A stretch of DNA of 64,000 bases from Lentisphaerota bacterium (GTDB lineage Bacteria > Verrucomicrobiota > Kiritimatiellia > UBA8416 > JAIOPI01). The stretch lies in NCBI GenBank assembly GCA_021413965.1, contig JAIOPI010000033.1:186001-250000 (forward strand), read 5' to 3'. Position numbers and translations under genes: made by a program. Under the pieces are notes generated by a model. That model saw only the letters and a list, made by a program, of their open reading frames with translations. It ran no database searches and was not told the origin of the DNA. The stretch's first letter is position 1. Every line of letters begins with the position of its first letter. Shown here one piece after another: positions 9,276 through 18,800 of the stretch.

Positions 9276-10622
9276 TCACGCCCGCTGTCCGTCGGTCACC
9301 AGATCCTCGTCCAGTGGCCCGTGTTTGATCTTGCGGTCCAGGAGAAAGATGAACAAGGCGAAGAGCAGCACGTAGATCAGCCCGAACAGGATCAGAGACG
9401 TCACGATGTGCGGTCCGGTCACCACGGGCGAAATGCCCTCGTGGGTGCGCAGCAGGCCGTAGACAATCCACGGCTGGCGCCCGACCTCGGCCGTCATCCA
9501 GCCCGCCTGGTTCGCGAGTTGCGGCCCCAGCACGGCCACCACGAACGTCCACAGCAGCCAGCGCTGCTCCGCGAGCGTGCCGCGCCACACGTAATACAGG
9601 CCGACAAAGCTGAGTCCGATCAGCGCCATGCCGATGACGACCATCAGATGGAAGGCCTGAAACACGGCGTTCACGGGCGGGCGGTCGCCCGGCGGAATCG
9701 CGTCCAGGCCCGTCACCGGATGGCTGGCGTCCCCGTAGGTCAACCAGCTCAGCATGCCGGGCAGCTTCAGCCCGTACGTGCGACCGGCATCCTCATCCAC
9801 CCATCCGACGAGGTACATGCCGGCCGGGGCGGACGCCTCGAAATGCCCCTCCATCGCCGCGAGTTTCGCGGGCTGATAATCCGCCACGATGCGGCCGCTG
9901 TGATGCCCGGTGATGAGCGACCCGAGGCAGGCCACCAGCGCCTGGGCGAGCGCGAAGGTGATCGACGCCTTGGCGAACACCACGTGCCGCCGGCGCAGCA
10001 GATAGAACGCGCTCACGCTCAGGACCAGAAAGGCCCCGGCCTGCCAAGCGCCGAGCAGCGTGTGCTGCAGCCGCGTCATGGCCGATGGATTGAAGATCAT
10101 CTCCGCGAAGTTCACGATTTCAGCCCGCGTGCGCGTGCCATCCGTGACGAGGTGATACCCTGCCGGGGTCTGCATCCACGATCCCGCCACCACGATCCAG
10201 ACGGCGCTGAAATGCGCCCCCAGGCACACCATCAGCGTGGAGAAGAAGTGCAGGCGCGGCCCGATCTTATCCCACCCGAACAGCAGCAGGGCGAGAAAGC
10301 CGGACTCGAGAAAGAAGGCAAAAATCCCCTCGGCCGCCAGCATGCTGCCGAAGACGTCACCGACGAACCGCGAATAGGTCGCCCAGTTCGTGCCGAACTC
10401 GAACTCCATCACGATACCGGTGGACACGCCGAGTGCGAACGTCAGCCCGAAGATGCGCACCCAGAACTTGGCCATCTGCCGGTAGAGCGGGTTGCGCGTG
10501 AGCAGGTGGGCCCCCTCGACCAGCACCAGGAACATGCCGAGGCCGATGCTCAAGGGCGGGAAGATATAGTGGAAGGCGATGGTCAGCGCAAACTGCAGCC
10601 GGGCAAGCAACACGACATCCAT
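9276..10622 (-). CDS. cydA: Cytochrome bd ubiquinol oxidase subunit I (short Q-loop type)
   Basis: [97 protein letters not shown]. Confidence 0.97.
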   Translation of the reverse strand: MDVVLLARLQFALTIAFHYIFPPLSIGLGMFLVLVEGAHLLTRNPLYRQMAKFWVRIFGLTFALGVSTGIVMEFEFGTNWATYSRFVGDVFGSMLAAEGIFAFFLESGFLALLLFGWDKIGPRLHFFSTLMVCLGAHFSAVWIVVAGSWMQTPAGYHLVTDGTRTRAEIVNFAEMIFNPSAMTRLQHTLLGAWQAGAFLVLSVSAFYLLRRRHVVFAKASITFALAQALVACLGSLITGHHSGRIVADYQPAKLAAMEGHFEASAPAGMYLVGWVDEDAGRTYGLKLPGMLSWLTYGDASHPVTGLDAIPPGDRPPVNAVFQAFHLMVVIGMALIGLSFVGLYYVWRGTLAEQRWLLWTFVVAVLGPQLANQAGWMTAEVGRQPWIVYGLLRTHEGISPVVTGPHIVTSLILFGLIYVLLFALFIFLLDRKIKHGPLDEDLVTDGQRA

Positions 10623-10703
10623 GGACGCGATCCCTTGTGGTTACCGTCAGTTATGCCTGCGCCGGCGCCAGGATGCAAAGGCATTCGGCGTGGCCCGCCA
10701 GAG

Positions 10704-13610
10704 TCAGCGCGCCGGCGGCGCTCCAACGCGCACCAGTTCCACCCAGTGCACGGCGCGCCGGCCCGTGAAGTGCTGGATCTGGTGGCGGCAACTGAAGCCG
10801 CACGCCACGAGCGCCGTGTCCGCGGGCGCCGCGCGCACGGCCGGAAAGAGCCGCCGCTCGCCAATCGCCTGGGACAGCGCCAGGTGCTCCTTCTCGTAGC
10901 CGAACGAACCGGCCATGCCGCAGCAACCGGAATCCACTTCCTTCACACTCACCCCCGGCAACCCGCCGAGGATGGCCTTCATGGCGGCCGTGCCGAACAG
11001 GGTCTTCTGATGACAATGACCGTGCAGCAGAATGGACGGGGATGTGCTTTCCAGCCGGCAGGTCAGGCGCCCGGCGGCCATCTCGCGCGCCAGAAAGACG
11101 TCGATCATCGTGACGTTCTGCTCGATGCGCTTGGCCAACGCGGCATCGTCAATCAGGTCCGGCAGATCGTCCACAAGCGCCGAGGCGCAGCCCGGCTCGA
11201 GCACCACCACCGGGATGCCACGCTCGACGAAGCGGTCGAGATTCTGCAGGGTCACCAACCCGTCGCGCTTGGCTTCGCGCAGGAAACCGTGCGAGATGCG
11301 CGTGCGCTGGCAGCAACCGACATCGGCCAGCAGCACCTCGTAGCCGCAGGATTCGAGCAACTCCACGGCCGCGCGGCCCACGCCAGGCTCGTGGCAGGTC
11401 ATGTAGGTGTCCCCGAACAACGCCACCTTGGGGCGCGCACCGGGGAAAGCCGACAGGGCGGGTGCCGGCCGATTGGCGAACCAGACCGGGAACGGCTCGC
11501 GCGCATACGCGGGCAGGTGGCGCGCGCGGCTGAACCCCAGCGCGACCTCGATCAGCCAGCGCGCGGGTGACGAGGCCTGCACGGCATTCACCACGGGCGC
11601 CAGCGCCCCCGCGAGACGTCGCGCCAGCGCCGGCGAGGCCGCGATCAGCCGTTCACGCCGCGTGGCACCATGCTTGTCGTGATACTGCTGCAGGAATTCG
11701 CCCTTGAACTTGGCCACGTCCACGTTGCTGGGGCACTCCGTCTTGCAACTCTTGCAGGAGAGGCACAGGTCCAACGTCTGGAACAGCCGCGGGCTGGTCA
11801 GCGCGTCGGGTCCGAGCTGGCCCGTCATGGCGAGTCGCAGGGCGTTGGCGCGCCCGCGCGTGGAGTGTTCCTCGTCGCGCGTGACCATGTAGCTCGGGCA
11901 CATCGTGCCGGTCAGCGTCTTGCGGCACTGCCCCACGCCGGTGCACATCTCCACCGCAGCCGCAAAGCTGCCATCCTCACGGTAGTGGTATTCCGTCTTC
12001 AGCGGCTGCGCGCGGTAGGCCGTGCCGTAGCGCAGGTTGTGGTCCATGGGCTCGGCATCCACGATCTTGCCCGGATTGAGCAGGCCACGCGGATCGAAGA
12101 GCTGCTTGACCTCCTTGAACGCCCCGTACAGCCTGGTGCCAAAGACGCGCTCCATGAACGGGCTGCGCACCAGGCCATCCCCGTGCTCCCCGCTCCATGA
12201 ACCGCCGTACTCCATCACCAGCGCCAGCGTCTGATCGGCGATGGACTTCATACGCGCGATGTCCGCCGCCTGCCGCAGGTCGAGCACGGGGCGCACATGG
12301 AGCAGCCCTACGCTGGCATGCGCGTACATGGTGACGTTCGTGTCGTGCGCATGGCAGATCTTGATGACGCGGTCGATGTACTCCGGCAGCACGGCCACCG
12401 GCACGCAGGCATCCTCGATGAACGGGATGGGCTTGCGGTCGCCTTTGATGCCCAGCATCAGCCCCAACCCGCTCTTGCGCACCGCCCACACGTTCGCCTG
12501 CGAACCCGCCTCCGTCATCACCGGGTAGGCATAGCCCATCCCGCGCGACCGCAAATCGTCCGCCACGGCCTGCACCCGGCGCGCCGCCTCCTCTGCGGAA
12601 TCGGCGTAGAACTCGACAATCAGGGCCGCCGCAGGATCGCCCGCAATGAAGCCCGCCTGCGCCGCCGTGGCGCGATTGCCCCGCGCCATCCGCAGCACGA
12701 TGCGATCCAGCAACTCGACCGCCGACGGCTTGTGCGCCAGGATTGATTCGACGGCGCGAATGGATCCCAGCAGGTCGTGAAAATGCGCCACGCAGAGCGC
12801 GGTGTGGCGTGGCAGCGGCTCAAGGTTTAGCGTGGCGTCCAGAATCACCGCCAGCGTGCCCTCGCTCCCGCAGATCAGCTTGGAAAGATTCCAGTGCTCG
12901 TGGTCAACGAACGCGTCCAGGTTGTAGCCGCCGACGCGGCGCATGACCTTGGGGAAGCGCGTGCGGATTTCGTCTCGATGGGTCTGGATGATGTCGCGCA
13001 GGCCGCGGTGAATCCGTCCCTCGCGCGTGGACTGCAGCGCCTTGAAGTCATAGGCGGTCGGCGTCAGCGGGCCAAGCGTCAGGCGCGTGCCGTCCGCCAG
13101 CAGCACGGTCAGCCCGAGCACGTGGTCCACCGTCTTGCCGTACAGGAGGCTGCGCATGCCGGAGGCGTTGTTGGCGATCATGCCGCCGACGTTGGCGCGC
13201 GAAGTGGTGGCGGGATCGGGCGCGAAGTGCAGGCCGTGCGGCGCGAGCAGGGCGTTGAGTTCGTCGCGCACGAGCCCCGGTTGCACCCGTACGCGGCGCT
13301 CGGCCACGTTCAACTCCAACACCCCGTTCATGTACTTGGAGAAATCCAGAACCAGCGCGCGGGCGACGGTCTGCCCGGAAAGGCTCGTGCCGCCACCACG
13401 GGGCAGCACCGCCACCCCGTACTCCGCGGCAATGCGCATGGCGGCCGCCACATCGTCTTCGTTGCGCGGCACGACCAGCCCAATCGGCTGGATCTGGTAG
13501 CTGCTCGCGTCCGTGGCGTAAAGCCCCAGTACATGCGGGTCAAAGGACACCTCGCCGTGGATCTCCCACCGCAGGGCCTTCTCAAGCGCGTGATCGTGGA
13601 CCGTAGTCAT
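10704..13610 (-). CDS. FAD-linked oxidase fused to 4Fe-4S / heterodisulfide-reductase-like C-terminal domain (D-lactate dehydrogenase-type)
   Basis: VVPRNEDDVAAAMRIAAEYGVAVLPRGGGTSLSGQTV (FAD_binding_4), CLSCKSCKTECPSNVDVAKFKGEFL (4Fe-4S) and C-terminal CCxR/GCCGMAGSFGYEKEH (CCG-type) motifs in one 968-aa ORF. Confidence 0.93.
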   Translation of the reverse strand: MTTVHDHALEKALRWEIHGEVSFDPHVLGLYATDASSYQIQPIGLVVPRNEDDVAAAMRIAAEYGVAVLPRGGGTSLSGQTVARALVLDFSKYMNGVLELNVAERRVRVQPGLVRDELNALLAPHGLHFAPDPATTSRANVGGMIANNASGMRSLLYGKTVDHVLGLTVLLADGTRLTLGPLTPTAYDFKALQSTREGRIHRGLRDIIQTHRDEIRTRFPKVMRRVGGYNLDAFVDHEHWNLSKLICGSEGTLAVILDATLNLEPLPRHTALCVAHFHDLLGSIRAVESILAHKPSAVELLDRIVLRMARGNRATAAQAGFIAGDPAAALIVEFYADSAEEAARRVQAVADDLRSRGMGYAYPVMTEAGSQANVWAVRKSGLGLMLGIKGDRKPIPFIEDACVPVAVLPEYIDRVIKICHAHDTNVTMYAHASVGLLHVRPVLDLRQAADIARMKSIADQTLALVMEYGGSWSGEHGDGLVRSPFMERVFGTRLYGAFKEVKQLFDPRGLLNPGKIVDAEPMDHNLRYGTAYRAQPLKTEYHYREDGSFAAAVEMCTGVGQCRKTLTGTMCPSYMVTRDEEHSTRGRANALRLAMTGQLGPDALTSPRLFQTLDLCLSCKSCKTECPSNVDVAKFKGEFLQQYHDKHGATRRERLIAASPALARRLAGALAPVVNAVQASSPARWLIEVALGFSRARHLPAYAREPFPVWFANRPAPALSAFPGARPKVALFGDTYMTCHEPGVGRAAVELLESCGYEVLLADVGCCQRTRISHGFLREAKRDGLVTLQNLDRFVERGIPVVVLEPGCASALVDDLPDLIDDAALAKRIEQNVTMIDVFLAREMAAGRLTCRLESTSPSILLHGHCHQKTLFGTAAMKAILGGLPGVSVKEVDSGCCGMAGSFGYEKEHLALSQAIGERRLFPAVRAAPADTALVACGFSCRHQIQHFTGRRAVHWVELVRVGAPPAR

Positions 13611-13697
13611 GGCGTATTCAAGAGCCTTGCCGCCACGTGCGGGCGGCCCCTTCCGTAAGTTCGCCGCAGCATAGGCGTCCGCCTCAGCCTTGGCAAT

Positions 13698-13723
13698 CCC
13701 GGGGCGACCTCCCGGGGCGACCT
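13698..13723. repeat. Tandem duplication of a 13-bp unit (cccggggcgacct x2)
   Basis: Exact adjacent copies at 13698-13710 and 13711-13723 in the intergenic region upstream of the UroD-like gene. Confidence 0.85.
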
Positions 13724-13789
13724 CCGAATCCCATCCACCGGCTGATCACTCCATGTCCGCCGGAAATGCTCACGAAAGAACCGCACAAC

Positions 13790-13848
13790 AAGGTCTGTCC
13801 CTACCCGTCCGTCCCCCGAAGAAATCGTCGACAAGGGTCTGTCCCTAT
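13790..13848. repeat. Two direct copies of AAGG(G)TCTGTCCCTA(C/T) separated by about 28 bp
   Basis: aaggtctgtccctac at 13790-13804 and aagggtctgtccctat at 13833-13848; intergenic. Confidence 0.7.
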
Positions 13849-13933
13849 CCACCCCACGTATGCTCAAACCCCTCACCAGGCCAGAAACTTCGGTCATATT
13901 ATTAAAGGGGCCGCCAGAAACCCGAATCCGCCC

Positions 13934-13962
13934 TTGCACTATCTTGTCACGGTTAGTACATT
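13934..13962 (+). promoter_or_regulatory. Putative sigma70-like promoter TTGCAC-N17-TACATT for the UroD-like gene
   Basis: ttgcac 13934-13939, 17-bp spacer, tacatt 13957-13962, in a locally AT-rich stretch 57 bp upstream of ATG 14019. Confidence 0.5.
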
Positions 13963-14018
13963 ATATCCTCCTATTTTGCGAACGCTGAACCCGGTCGCGG
14001 CACAAGGAGCCGGCTACT

Positions 14019-15176
14019 ATGTCCGTCAAGAATCCGTCAATCGCGATCACTCCCGGCGCACGTCCGGAGATCACCGACCGCTATTACCGCGTCTATACCT
14101 ACCAGTCCGTCGATCGCGTCCCCGACCTCGAATTCGGCTACTGGCCCCAGACCATCCGCCGCTGGCTGAAGGAAGGCCTGCCCCTCGAACTGACGCGCGA
14201 GGAAACCAACGATATGTTCTGTCCGAAGGTCGACGCCTACTTCGGCTTCGAATACGACCGCTACCCACTGCCGCTCAAAATCGGCATGAACCCCGCCTTC
14301 GAGGAAGTCGTCCTCGAGAAGAAGGCCAATTCCGAGGTCGTGCGCGGCACGGATGGCATCGTCGCCGAGCGCTATAAGAACGACTCCGATGACAGCTCCA
14401 TCCCCCATTACCTGGAATTCCCGGTCAAGACCCCCGAGGACTGGACCGAGGTCAAGACGCGCTACCAGCTCGACGACCCCTCCCGCGTCGTCCCGGCCAG
14501 CGAACTCGAGGGCGCGCGCCGCGCCATGGCCGAGGGCCACTCCATCCGCGTCTTCTTCGTCGGCTTCTACGGCCAGCTCCGTAACTGGCTCGGCATGGAA
14601 AATCTCTCCTACGCGTTCTACGACTACCCGGACATGATCCACGACATGATGGACCTCTGGGCGGAACTCGCCGCGCGCCAGATCGAACAACTCCCCCCCG
14701 ACATCCGCATCGATAAGATCGACTGGTGGGAAGACATGGCCAGCCGCAACGGCCCCCTCGTCAGCCCCGCCCAGTTCCGGGAGTTCATCCAGCCCGCCTA
14801 CCGCCGCGTCATGCAGGCCGCCCGCAAGCGCGGCTGCGTCGTGTGCCTCGTCGACTCCGATGGCGACCCGCACGACATCGTGGCCAATTTCCTCGAGGAA
14901 GGCGTGAACGTGATGTTCCCGCTGGAAGTGACCGCGGGTGTGGACCCCTACGCGTGGCGCAAGGAATTCGGCCTGGAGATGCGCCTGCAGGGCGGCATTG
15001 CCAAGACACCCCTCGTGGAAGGCGGCGCGGCCATCGATCGTGAACTGGAACGCATCCGCCCCCTGCTCGAACAGGGCGGCTACATCCCGCACCTTGACCA
15101 CCTGGTGCCACCGGATATTTCCTTCGACCACTACCGCCAGTATCTCGACAAGAAGCGCAGGCTGATCGGGAAGTAG
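14019..15176 (+). CDS. Uroporphyrinogen decarboxylase (URO-D) superfamily protein, probably a methyltransferase-like paralogue rather than HemE
   Basis: MSVKNPSIAITPGARPEITDRYYRVYTYQSVDRVPDLEFGYWPQTIRRWLKEGLP...KRGCVVCLVDSDGDPHDIVANFLEEGVNVMFPLEVTAGVDPYAWRKEFG...LQGGIAKTPL; URO-D fold features without a clear HemE signature. Confidence 0.85.
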   Translation: MSVKNPSIAITPGARPEITDRYYRVYTYQSVDRVPDLEFGYWPQTIRRWLKEGLPLELTREETNDMFCPKVDAYFGFEYDRYPLPLKIGMNPAFEEVVLEKKANSEVVRGTDGIVAERYKNDSDDSSIPHYLEFPVKTPEDWTEVKTRYQLDDPSRVVPASELEGARRAMAEGHSIRVFFVGFYGQLRNWLGMENLSYAFYDYPDMIHDMMDLWAELAARQIEQLPPDIRIDKIDWWEDMASRNGPLVSPAQFREFIQPAYRRVMQAARKRGCVVCLVDSDGDPHDIVANFLEEGVNVMFPLEVTAGVDPYAWRKEFGLEMRLQGGIAKTPLVEGGAAIDRELERIRPLLEQGGYIPHLDHLVPPDISFDHYRQYLDKKRRLIGK

Positions 15177-15239
15177 GCCGCAGCCGCCCGCGCCCCGCGA
15201 TCGCCATCTTTTTACGGAATACTCACACTCCCCTCACAC

Positions 15240-15329
15240 ACCACGCCTACCGTGTCGTGGTCTTCGCCGTTGCTTGGTTAGCGATTCGTGGCGAAGGGCT
15301 GCAGGCGGTCGTCTCTTGCATAAAGAGAC
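15240..15329 (+). promoter_or_regulatory. Structured leader: three consecutive perfect inverted repeats upstream of the TSP3/RHS operon
   Basis: ACCACG(15240-15245)/CGTGGT(15256-15261); CTTCGCC(15262-15268)/GGCGAAG(15290-15296); GTCTCTT(15311-15317)-gcata-AAGAGAC(15323-15329). Confidence 0.45.
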
Positions 15330-15352
15330 GCCGCGGACCAGAGGTGGGACGG

Positions 15353-15892
15353 ATGCGCGGCACGGTGGTGGGTGGATTCTTGAGTGCAGCATGGATGGGC
15401 CTCTTGCTTGTCACAAGGCCCGCCCATGCCCGACCACCCACCACCATCTTCTCCTTCTCCTCAACCCCAGCCATCACGCTGGATACCGATGGCGACAGCC
15501 TCGCCGACAACTGGGAAAGCCGCCACGGCCTCGACCCCCTGAATGCAGCGGACGCGTCACTCGACTTCGACGGCGACGGCCTCGACGCCCGCGGCGAGTA
15601 CGCCGTCGGCGGCGATCCCTGGTGTCTGGACTCCAACCGCGACGGCCTGCCCGACGGAATCCCCGCCAGCAGCACCGCCAGCCAACCTCCCGCCGATGCC
15701 GACCAGGATGGGCTCCCCGACGCCTGGGAGTTCCACTGGCTGGGCCGGACCGATCTCGCCGCCGGCGCGGATACGGACGGCGATGGGTGCACTCTGCTGA
15801 TGGAGTGGCAGCACGGGCTCGACCCGCTGGCGGCCGACCTCCCCGACGATCTGAACCAAACGCATCTGTCCGTGCAGCGCCCCACGCTATGA
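15353..15892 (+). CDS. Secreted thrombospondin type-3 repeat (calcium-binding) protein
   Basis: MRGTVVGGFLSAAWMGLLLVTRPAHARP signal peptide, then repeated acidic TSP3-like units DTDGDSLADNWE, DFDGDGLDARGEY, DSNRDGLPDG, DADQDGLPDAWE, DTDGDGCTLLMEW. RBS-like gaggtggga before ATG. Confidence 0.82.
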   Translation: MRGTVVGGFLSAAWMGLLLVTRPAHARPPTTIFSFSSTPAITLDTDGDSLADNWESRHGLDPLNAADASLDFDGDGLDARGEYAVGGDPWCLDSNRDGLPDGIPASSTASQPPADADQDGLPDAWEFHWLGRTDLAAGADTDGDGCTLLMEWQHGLDPLAADLPDDLNQTHLSVQRPTL

Positions 15893-18800
15893 ATCACCCC
15901 ACGCCGGCCATCAGCACCCACGCCCCCCGGTCCCTCATCCTGCCCCTTGCCGCCGCCCTCTTCATGGCCGTCCCCAATGCGCGGGCAGGCGAAGGGGCAC
16001 ACTACATCCCCGCTTACAATGAGTTGGTCCAGATGATCTGGAGCCGCTGTGATCTGGTTGGCGTCAGCCGGGGCACGCTGACCCTCAAGGATGCCGCCAC
16101 CAGCAGCGTCCTGGGCACGGACATCTTCGCCCTTCAGAACAAGACAGCGGAACTGATGGCTCACTTCATCCAGCAACCGCTCTCCAATGCAGGCCCCTGG
16201 AACGTCAGCGATGCGTACGCGCTCAAGGCCTTCCCCACGCTCGCACCTCCCAGCGGCGCCTCCTTCCTGCTCATTCCCGAGATCTACACCGACAATCGGC
16301 AACCGGTCCGATCCACGACCAGTGTGCCCGCCGATCAATTGCCGGTGCTCTGGGAGCAGTTCATGGACATCCAGCAGACCCTGCGCCAGATGCGCTACAC
16401 CATCAAACTTGGAGCCTGGAGCGCGGAGGGCGCCAGCAATCGCCGGTCGGGCCAGGGCTCCACCTACGGCAGCTGGAGCGAAGCGCAGGCAGCCACCCTC
16501 ACCGCCTTCCGAAACAGCCCGCCGGTCGCGTCCGCGGAGGCCCCGTGCTTTGTCACGGGCGCCATGCGCACCTCGCAACCGCCCAACAGCCTGCTTTCAG
16601 CGGAAGCCATTGTCGTCGGCTCGCGCCTCGTGGTGACCGGCATCACCAACCTGCCCCACCGCATCACCTTCTATGCCTACAGCCGCACCTATCCCCTCCC
16701 GTTTCCCCAACCGGTCACGTCTTCCATCTGGGATGCCTACGATCAGCCGCAGCTCTATCAAAACACGTGGACGGCATTCGGCAGCGGAGCCGCGGACGCG
16801 ACCGGCCGCGCCGTATCGCCCCAGCTCGGCCCCACCGCCGCATCCGTCTCCACCGTGTCGCGTTGGTGCGATCCGCCGGGCGACCCCATCCCGCTGGGCG
16901 TCACGGCCACGCGAGCCGTGCGGGGCTTTGTCGCGGATGTCGGCGCCGCCGTTATCGAATGGCCGAATCTCTATGACAAAGAACTGGTCCGCCCCGCGTT
17001 GTCAGACGACGAGGAAGACGGCCTGGTTTACGCCGGCTGCGCCTGCACTGCCTGCGCCCCGAGCGCCGATCCCGCATGGCGGGACATGCAGGCCAACCCC
17101 GCCTGCCGCTTCCGCCTCGGCGTCTCCAGCGGCCTCACCAACGGCGGCCTGCGCGTGCAAGCCTACATCACCGAATGGTACGAAGGCGGGCAGCCCCAGC
17201 AGATGCTCAACCTCGACACCCACGCGCGCCTGCTCAAGGACCCCAACGCCAAGTGGGAATTCATGTTCGTGAAACGCCCCTCCGGACACGAGGTGCTCTT
17301 CTGCCTCAGCGGCGCCCGCGCGGGCAGCCCCATCGACAGCCAGGCCTCCTACCGAGCGGCCAAAGCCGGGACGCTCCGGGAACTGCAGTTCGCCGGACAG
17401 GACAGCATCGTGCACGTCTTCGGCGGCTACGGCTCCGCCTCAGGCGTCCCCGGCGCCCTCGAGGTCAATGAAGTGCGCGCCGTCATCGACCACCACCCGG
17501 TCAGCGTACAGCGCGGCGTCCGAGCGTTCGGCGACGGCAACACGGCATCGTGGCCCGGCTTGTCGGTCATCAAGTTGCGCAGCAACAACCGCCGCATCAA
17601 GTATGTGAACAGCCCGCTCTACTCCACCGCCGCGCCACAATACGCGCTGGCGGGATCCGACCTCATCACCAGCGTCACCCTCACCGACGCCGGGGGCGCC
17701 CCGGCCGGCGGAACCGATATTGCGGCGGGAAGCCGCATCTTCAACACACGCGACGCCGCCGGCACCCTGCGCGACAAGGTGCGGATCGCCATCAGCGCGG
17801 AGGGCGCCGAGATCTGGCGCTATGGGGCACAGGCCGACCCGGCGCAGCAGACCTTCGAGCGCCTCCTGCCGGACGCGGCCCCCGGCACGCTCCGCGTGCG
17901 TCGCACCGTCATCACCAACCCCGGCCAGGCCGACGCGCACAGCAATGTGCTCGAGCGCGTCCTCACGTCCTTCCCCTGGGGCCACGCCCTGACCGCCGAG
18001 GTCGCGGGCCCCGACTCCCCCGACCCGCAGGTCACGCGCTACAGCTATTTCTCCGATCCGGCCGACACGAACTCGTACGCGCGCCGCCGGTTGATCGAAA
18101 CCCCCGATGGCGGCTGGACCCGATTCGACTACGACGCACAGGGTCGCACCACAACCCGCGTGGAGCCCTTTGGCGACTCGCCGGCCGACGCACCGGAGGC
18201 GCAGTGCCGCGTGACACGCACCATGTTCGCCGGCGATCCGCGGCTGGCCGACCTTCAATTCCCGACTGATGACGTCGCCACCTTCAACGATCACCGACCG
18301 CGACTCGTCATCGAAACCACCCTCGGCCACGAGGTGGCCCGCACGTATTACGCCTATCTGCCTGACCGCGTCGTCACGAAGCGCGCGACCGAACCCGGCA
18401 CCGCCTACACGGCCACGTCGCACCTCACGTCCGTCCGCCAGGTGTATACCAACGGGCTCTTCGTCGGCCACCCCCTCGCCGAGCAGCAGGAAGACGGCAC
18501 GTGCCTTCAGTTCAGCTATGCCTATGACGCCGCCAGGCAGAGCTTGACCACCACGCGCGCCGAAGGCGCCGCCGGCGCGGATGGCGGCGTCACCAACGGC
18601 ACGCGAACCGTCACGGTCGTCAACGCCGCCGAGCGCGTGCTGTCGGAGCGGACCCAGGATGTGGCCAGCGGGCTGACGCTGTCCGATGTCGTCTATGAAC
18701 GCGATGGCTTTGGCCGCACGACGAACACCGTCGACCGGCGGACAGGCACCATCACGAGCGAGCAGTACGGCTGCTGCGGCGTGGAGCGCCTGGTGGACGG

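Noticed and set aside
8130-11570. 1146-aa + strand ORF antisense to cydAB and the FAD/Fe-S gene
   Set aside because: Composition biased to R/H/Q/G/E; covers three convincing genes on the opposite strand; GC-driven shadow ORF.
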